From Melastoma dodecandrum (lineage: Eukaryota; Streptophyta; Magnoliopsida; Myrtales; Melastomataceae), in the NCBI GenBank assembly GCA_029817715.1, contig JARUPY010000073.1, positions 1 to 64,000 on the forward strand: a DNA stretch of 64,000 nt, in the 5' to 3' direction. Positions 60,601 through 64,000 of the stretch are shown piece after piece (positions within the stretch are counted from its first letter, which is position 1; every line of letters begins with the position of its first letter). Both the position numbers and the translations under genes were made by a program. The notes under the pieces are model-generated. The model ran no database searches. It saw only the letters and a program-made list of their open reading frames with translations, and was not told where the DNA came from.

Positions 60601-62473
60601 CCATGTGCTTTATGATGGACCCACAATCTGGGAAGAAGGTCTGCTATGTGCAGTTCCCTCAGAGATTCGACGGGATCGATCGTCACGATCGGTACTCCAA
60701 TCGGAACGTTGTCTTCTTCGATGTATGTAATTTCTGCTGGGTTTCTCTTCACTGCATGTTGCTGTGGTTAGGTTAGGATCCTAACTCTTGATTTGGAAAC
60801 AGATTAATATGAAAGGATTGGACGGCATCCAAGGGCCTATTTATGTTGGGACTGGGTGTGTTTTCCGAAGGCAAGCCCTTTATGGAACCGACGCTCCTGC
60901 TAAGAAGAAACCCCCAGCAAGACCTGTAATTGTTGGCCGAAGTGGTGCACTTGCTGCTGTGGCTCGAGAAAGAACAAAAAGGGAAAAGCGAAGAAGGAGA
61001 AATCCAAGAAGACAAAACCCCGGGAGGCCTCAAAGCAGATTCATGCACTCGAAAACATCGAAGAAGGGGCGAACGGTAGGGATTTGCTTTTGTCCGATAC
61101 GCTGATTCTAGATTCTTTTCGGGAATAAATTATTAGCATTGACACTCCATTTTGTTTCCTTCGTCGGGTCAGGTATTAGTAACGAACAGTCTGCTGAGAC
61201 CGCTCAAATGAAGTTGGAGAAGAAATTCGGGCAATCTCCCGTGTTCGTTGCTTCCACTTTGCTGGAAGATGGTGGAATACCACATGATGCAAGCCCTGCA
61301 TCCTTATTGAAAGAGGCCATCCAAGTCATCAGCTGCGGATACGAAGATAAAACCGAATGGGGAAAAGAAGTCAGTTTTACTCCCCGAAAAATTTCTAATT
61401 GTCGCAGTTAGTTGTCGTGTAGTTCTCTTATGGTGATTAATTATTGAGCAGGTTGGATGGATTTATGGGTCCGTTACGGAGGATATTTTGACGGGATTCA
61501 AGATGCACTGCCATGGGTGGAGATCGGTGTATTGCATACCTAAGCGTGCGGCTTTCAAGGGATCGGCGCCGATCAATCTATCGGATCGGTTGCATCAAGT
61601 GCTTCGGTGGGCTCTCGGGTCGGTTGAGATTTTCCTCAGCAGGCATTGTCCTATATGGTACGGATATGGCGGCGGGCTGAAATGGTTGGAAAGGTTTTCC
61701 TACATAAACTCGGTCGTGTATCCGTGGACATCCATCCCATTGATCGTTTACTGCATGTTGCCCGCCATTTGCCTTCTCACCGGGAAGTTCATCGTACCTG
61801 AGGTGAGATCGAAATATCTCTATGGTCCCTAGGAATGGATTTCTGCTATAAAACGGCGTGCTGATTCATTTCGTGTTTCTTCTACTTGCAGATCAGTAAC
61901 TATGCGAGTCTAATATTCATGGCTCTCTTCATATCGATTGCGGCCACGGGCATCCTAGAGATGCAATGGGGAGGGGTCTCAATTGATGACTGGTGGAGGA
62001 ACGAGCAGTTCTGGGTGATTGGGGGCGTCTCATCACATCTCTTCGCGCTCTTCCAGGGTCTCCTCAAGGTTTTGGCCGGAGTCAGCACGAACTTCACTGT
62101 GACATCAAAGGCGGCCGACGACGGGGAGTTCTCCGAGCTGTACCTCTTCAAGTGGACGTCGCTACTGATCCCTCCCATGACCCTCCTGATCATAAACATA
62201 GTCGGGGTCGTGGTAGGTGTATCGGACGCGATCAACAACGGGTACGACTCCTGGGGGCCCCTGTTCGGTAGGCTCTTCTTTGCCTTCTGGGTCATCATGC
62301 ACTTGTACCCATTCCTAAAGGGTCTCCTGGGGAGGCAGGATCGCATGCCTACGATCGTGGTGGTTTGGTCGATTCTGCTTGCCTCGATCCTGACCCTGCT
62401 GTGGGTGAGGATAAACCCGTTCGTGTCGAGGGATGGGCCGGTGCTGGAGGTATGTGGGTTGAACTGTGACTGA
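57618..62473 (+). CDS. CESA6: Cellulose synthase A catalytic subunit, CESA6 clade
   Basis: Plasma-membrane glycosyltransferase of the primary-wall cellulose synthase complex, polymerising UDP-glucose to beta-1,4-glucan. Fourteen exons: 57618-57698, 58241-58436, 58530-58720, 58831-58912, 58988-59198, 59289-59555, 59649-59994, 60082-60219, 60315-60439, 60510-60722, 60803-61075, 61173-61369, 61452-61802 and 61892-62473. The N-terminus [20 protein letters not shown] marks the CESA6/2/5/9 clade. A RING-type zinc finger is at residues ~40-85. Catalytic motifs present: [22 protein letters not shown] and QVLRW. Two N-terminal and about six C-terminal helices follow the family, ending VCGLNCD. One base is missing in exon 9 (near 60346) and one in exon 11 (C-run near 60912). 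Adding them back gives 1084 codons, the length of Arabidopsis CESA6. Intron 6 uses a GC donor. Likely a real gene with two sequence errors or a recent pseudogene. Confidence 0.93.
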
Positions 62474-64000
62474 GGATGTATGTTGATGCAAAAGGAAGGA
62501 AGTTGTATTCTTTTCAAAAGTGGCCTACAATAAGTTACATCAGAAATTGCTGGATGTAGATATAGAAACAAAGAAGAAAGAAAGGGAAGAGAGTTGATGA
62601 TGGTGGTGATGTTGATGTGGGTGGTGTTGACACAATTTGTCAATTGGGTATGTCTTTCGGTTTTGTGCGTGGGTGGGGGGAGAAGATTTCTGATTCTTTT
62701 ATTGTATTTGTACTACTTTTTATTTTTGGGTTTTAGTTGTTATAGTAAGAAAAGTTTGGTGTAATATAATGTATGAAGAAAGGGGGGGGGAATTGAGAGA
62801 TATTTGATGAGGTTGGTTCCCTCCCCTCTTCTTCCCTTTTTGTTGTTGTTGTTGTTTAGAAGTGGAGGTGTAATGGAAATAGTCGTCTTGTGTATTTGTG
62901 CCGTGAACACAAATGTGGGAGTTATTATTAATACTACTTCTAATCTTAATTTATTTTGGGTTATTGTCTTTACTCTGTCTTCTTCGCCTTTTGATCATCT
63001 TGAGATTTATTGACTTTTCATCTTGAGTGTTCGTTCGTTTTCTATAATCATGGGACAACTCAAATCGGACTTACCAATTGGGGCAAATATTTTCATTTTC
63101 ATTACGAGGTGAGGGGGTAATCCAGATGTTGTCATAAAATTATATTATTATATTTCTCAAACATTTAATTTCAAAAGAAATAAAACTTTTAGTATAATTA
63201 GATTTAACTTTTCCTAATTAATATATTTTAGAAAAAGTTATTTCCGAATTAATATGGATATTGTACAGCTCATCAGTTTCCTTTCAAAGATCAGATTAAT
63301 ATAAGAAATTGACTTCCGATTTTAAAGTATTTAAAAGATCTACATATTTAGTTAGCATTGAAGACTTGGATTAAGATAGGATTTAAGAAAAGCCTTATTA
63401 ACAAATGAGGAAGTAAATTACTTTTTTTTTTGTATGGGAACAACTCAAGTAAAACAAAAGGTGTTTAATTGTGATTGGGATGAATCCACTAAAGAATTTA
63501 TTTTTCTTTTTTTGCTATATACACATTCTGATTAATTTAAACTTTTTAAAACATTTTTTTAAATCAAAATCTGCGTGTTTTCAAAAGCATACAATGTTTA
63601 ATATTCATAATCAATACTTACATTTTTTATGTTTAGTAAATTTTTTCGATGGGAATTAATAATAACGTTATTTGGTTTATATTTTTATTTACTTTATGTA
63701 AAATCTACATTTCCTGTAATAAACGTTTTATCTTAAACTCAAAAATAAATGTATGCCACGAGAGACATCATTTTTGGAGCAGTTCAATTGTAAGATGATT
63801 ACGTCACCCTTTCGGACGGACGATTATAAAATAAAATAAATTTAATTTAGTATTGTAATATTTCGTGAGTATCAACGTGATGGTATTGGTATGTTAACTT
63901 TTCTGATGAACGGACCGGACCATAGCTCTTGCGATGCCATATATATCCGATGCCGTATCCGTACTTGGACAATATAAATTTAAATAAAATAAGTGAGAAT
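62474..64000. other. CESA 3' region and AT-rich intergenic sequence
   Basis: The first 500-600 bases are the probable 3' untranslated region. A G8 run occurs near 62782. The remainder is very AT-rich without a recognised gene. Confidence 0.5.

Noticed and set aside
61900..62643. 247-codon minus-strand open frame
   Set aside because: Antisense to the last CESA exon and 3' region; the sense strand has clear family sequence.

Overview
This is a nuclear window from a flowering plant, most likely a core eudicot. Genes have spliced introns, long AT-rich intergenic tracts and plant-specific products: a cellulose synthase catalytic subunit, Mediator MED26c, a RIN4/NOI protein, citrate-binding proteins, pectinesterase and a WAT1-type transporter. 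Ty1/copia and Ty3/gypsy debris fills the gaps. I cannot name the species from sequence alone. I saw no rRNA, tRNA, CRISPR or bacterial-style operon.

Layout. At 1.7-3.6 kb (minus) lies a broken WAT1-related (EamA) transporter gene. At 4.7-7.0 kb is an old copia remnant with LTR-like direct repeats. At 7.0-9.6 kb is an internally deleted copia element with two ~405-bp LTRs. At 12.5-15.4 kb is a pseudogene of a NYN/LOTUS putative mitochondrial nuclease, followed by the C-terminal half of a pectinesterase (15.7-16.2 kb). At 19.2-21.1 kb is a nine-exon, fully open MED26c gene. A gypsy remnant occupies 22.8-25.3 kb. A three-exon FAD-dependent monooxygenase gene lies at 26.9-28.4 kb. A deleted copia element with gag and protease but no integrase or RT lies at 32.2-34.7 kb. 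A citrate-binding-protein array runs from 35.2 to 41.6 kb (fragment, intact, fragment, intact). A four-exon RIN4-like gene is on the minus strand at 41.9-43.0 kb. A ~550-bp foldback palindrome lies at 44.6-45.1 kb. Next to it, at 45.35-50.12 kb, is a full-length but decayed copia element with a perfect 5-bp target-site duplication. A possible TRIM-like repeat pair lies at 50.7-52.0 kb. A 14-exon CESA6-clade cellulose synthase gene spans 57.6-62.5 kb.

How the genes relate. PME, NYN nuclease, MED26c and CESA6-type genes match, from memory, the gene content of Arabidopsis AT5G09760-AT5G09870 (PME51, MNU2, MED26c, CESA5) and its duplicated block AT5G64640-AT5G64740. This looks like an ancestral block, expanded by retroelements and partly decayed. 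MED26c, the RIN4-like gene and two citrate-binding genes have exact open reading frames when spliced. CESA is open except for two single-base deficits. The monooxygenase has one unresolved frame step. The WAT1, NYN and PME copies carry multiple disabling lesions.

The least explained items are the foldback palindrome built from short GAAGTCGG/CCGACTTC palindromes, related smaller hairpins at 24.4, 36.5 and 39.0 kb, and the unequal duplication that alternates intact and truncated citrate-binding genes.
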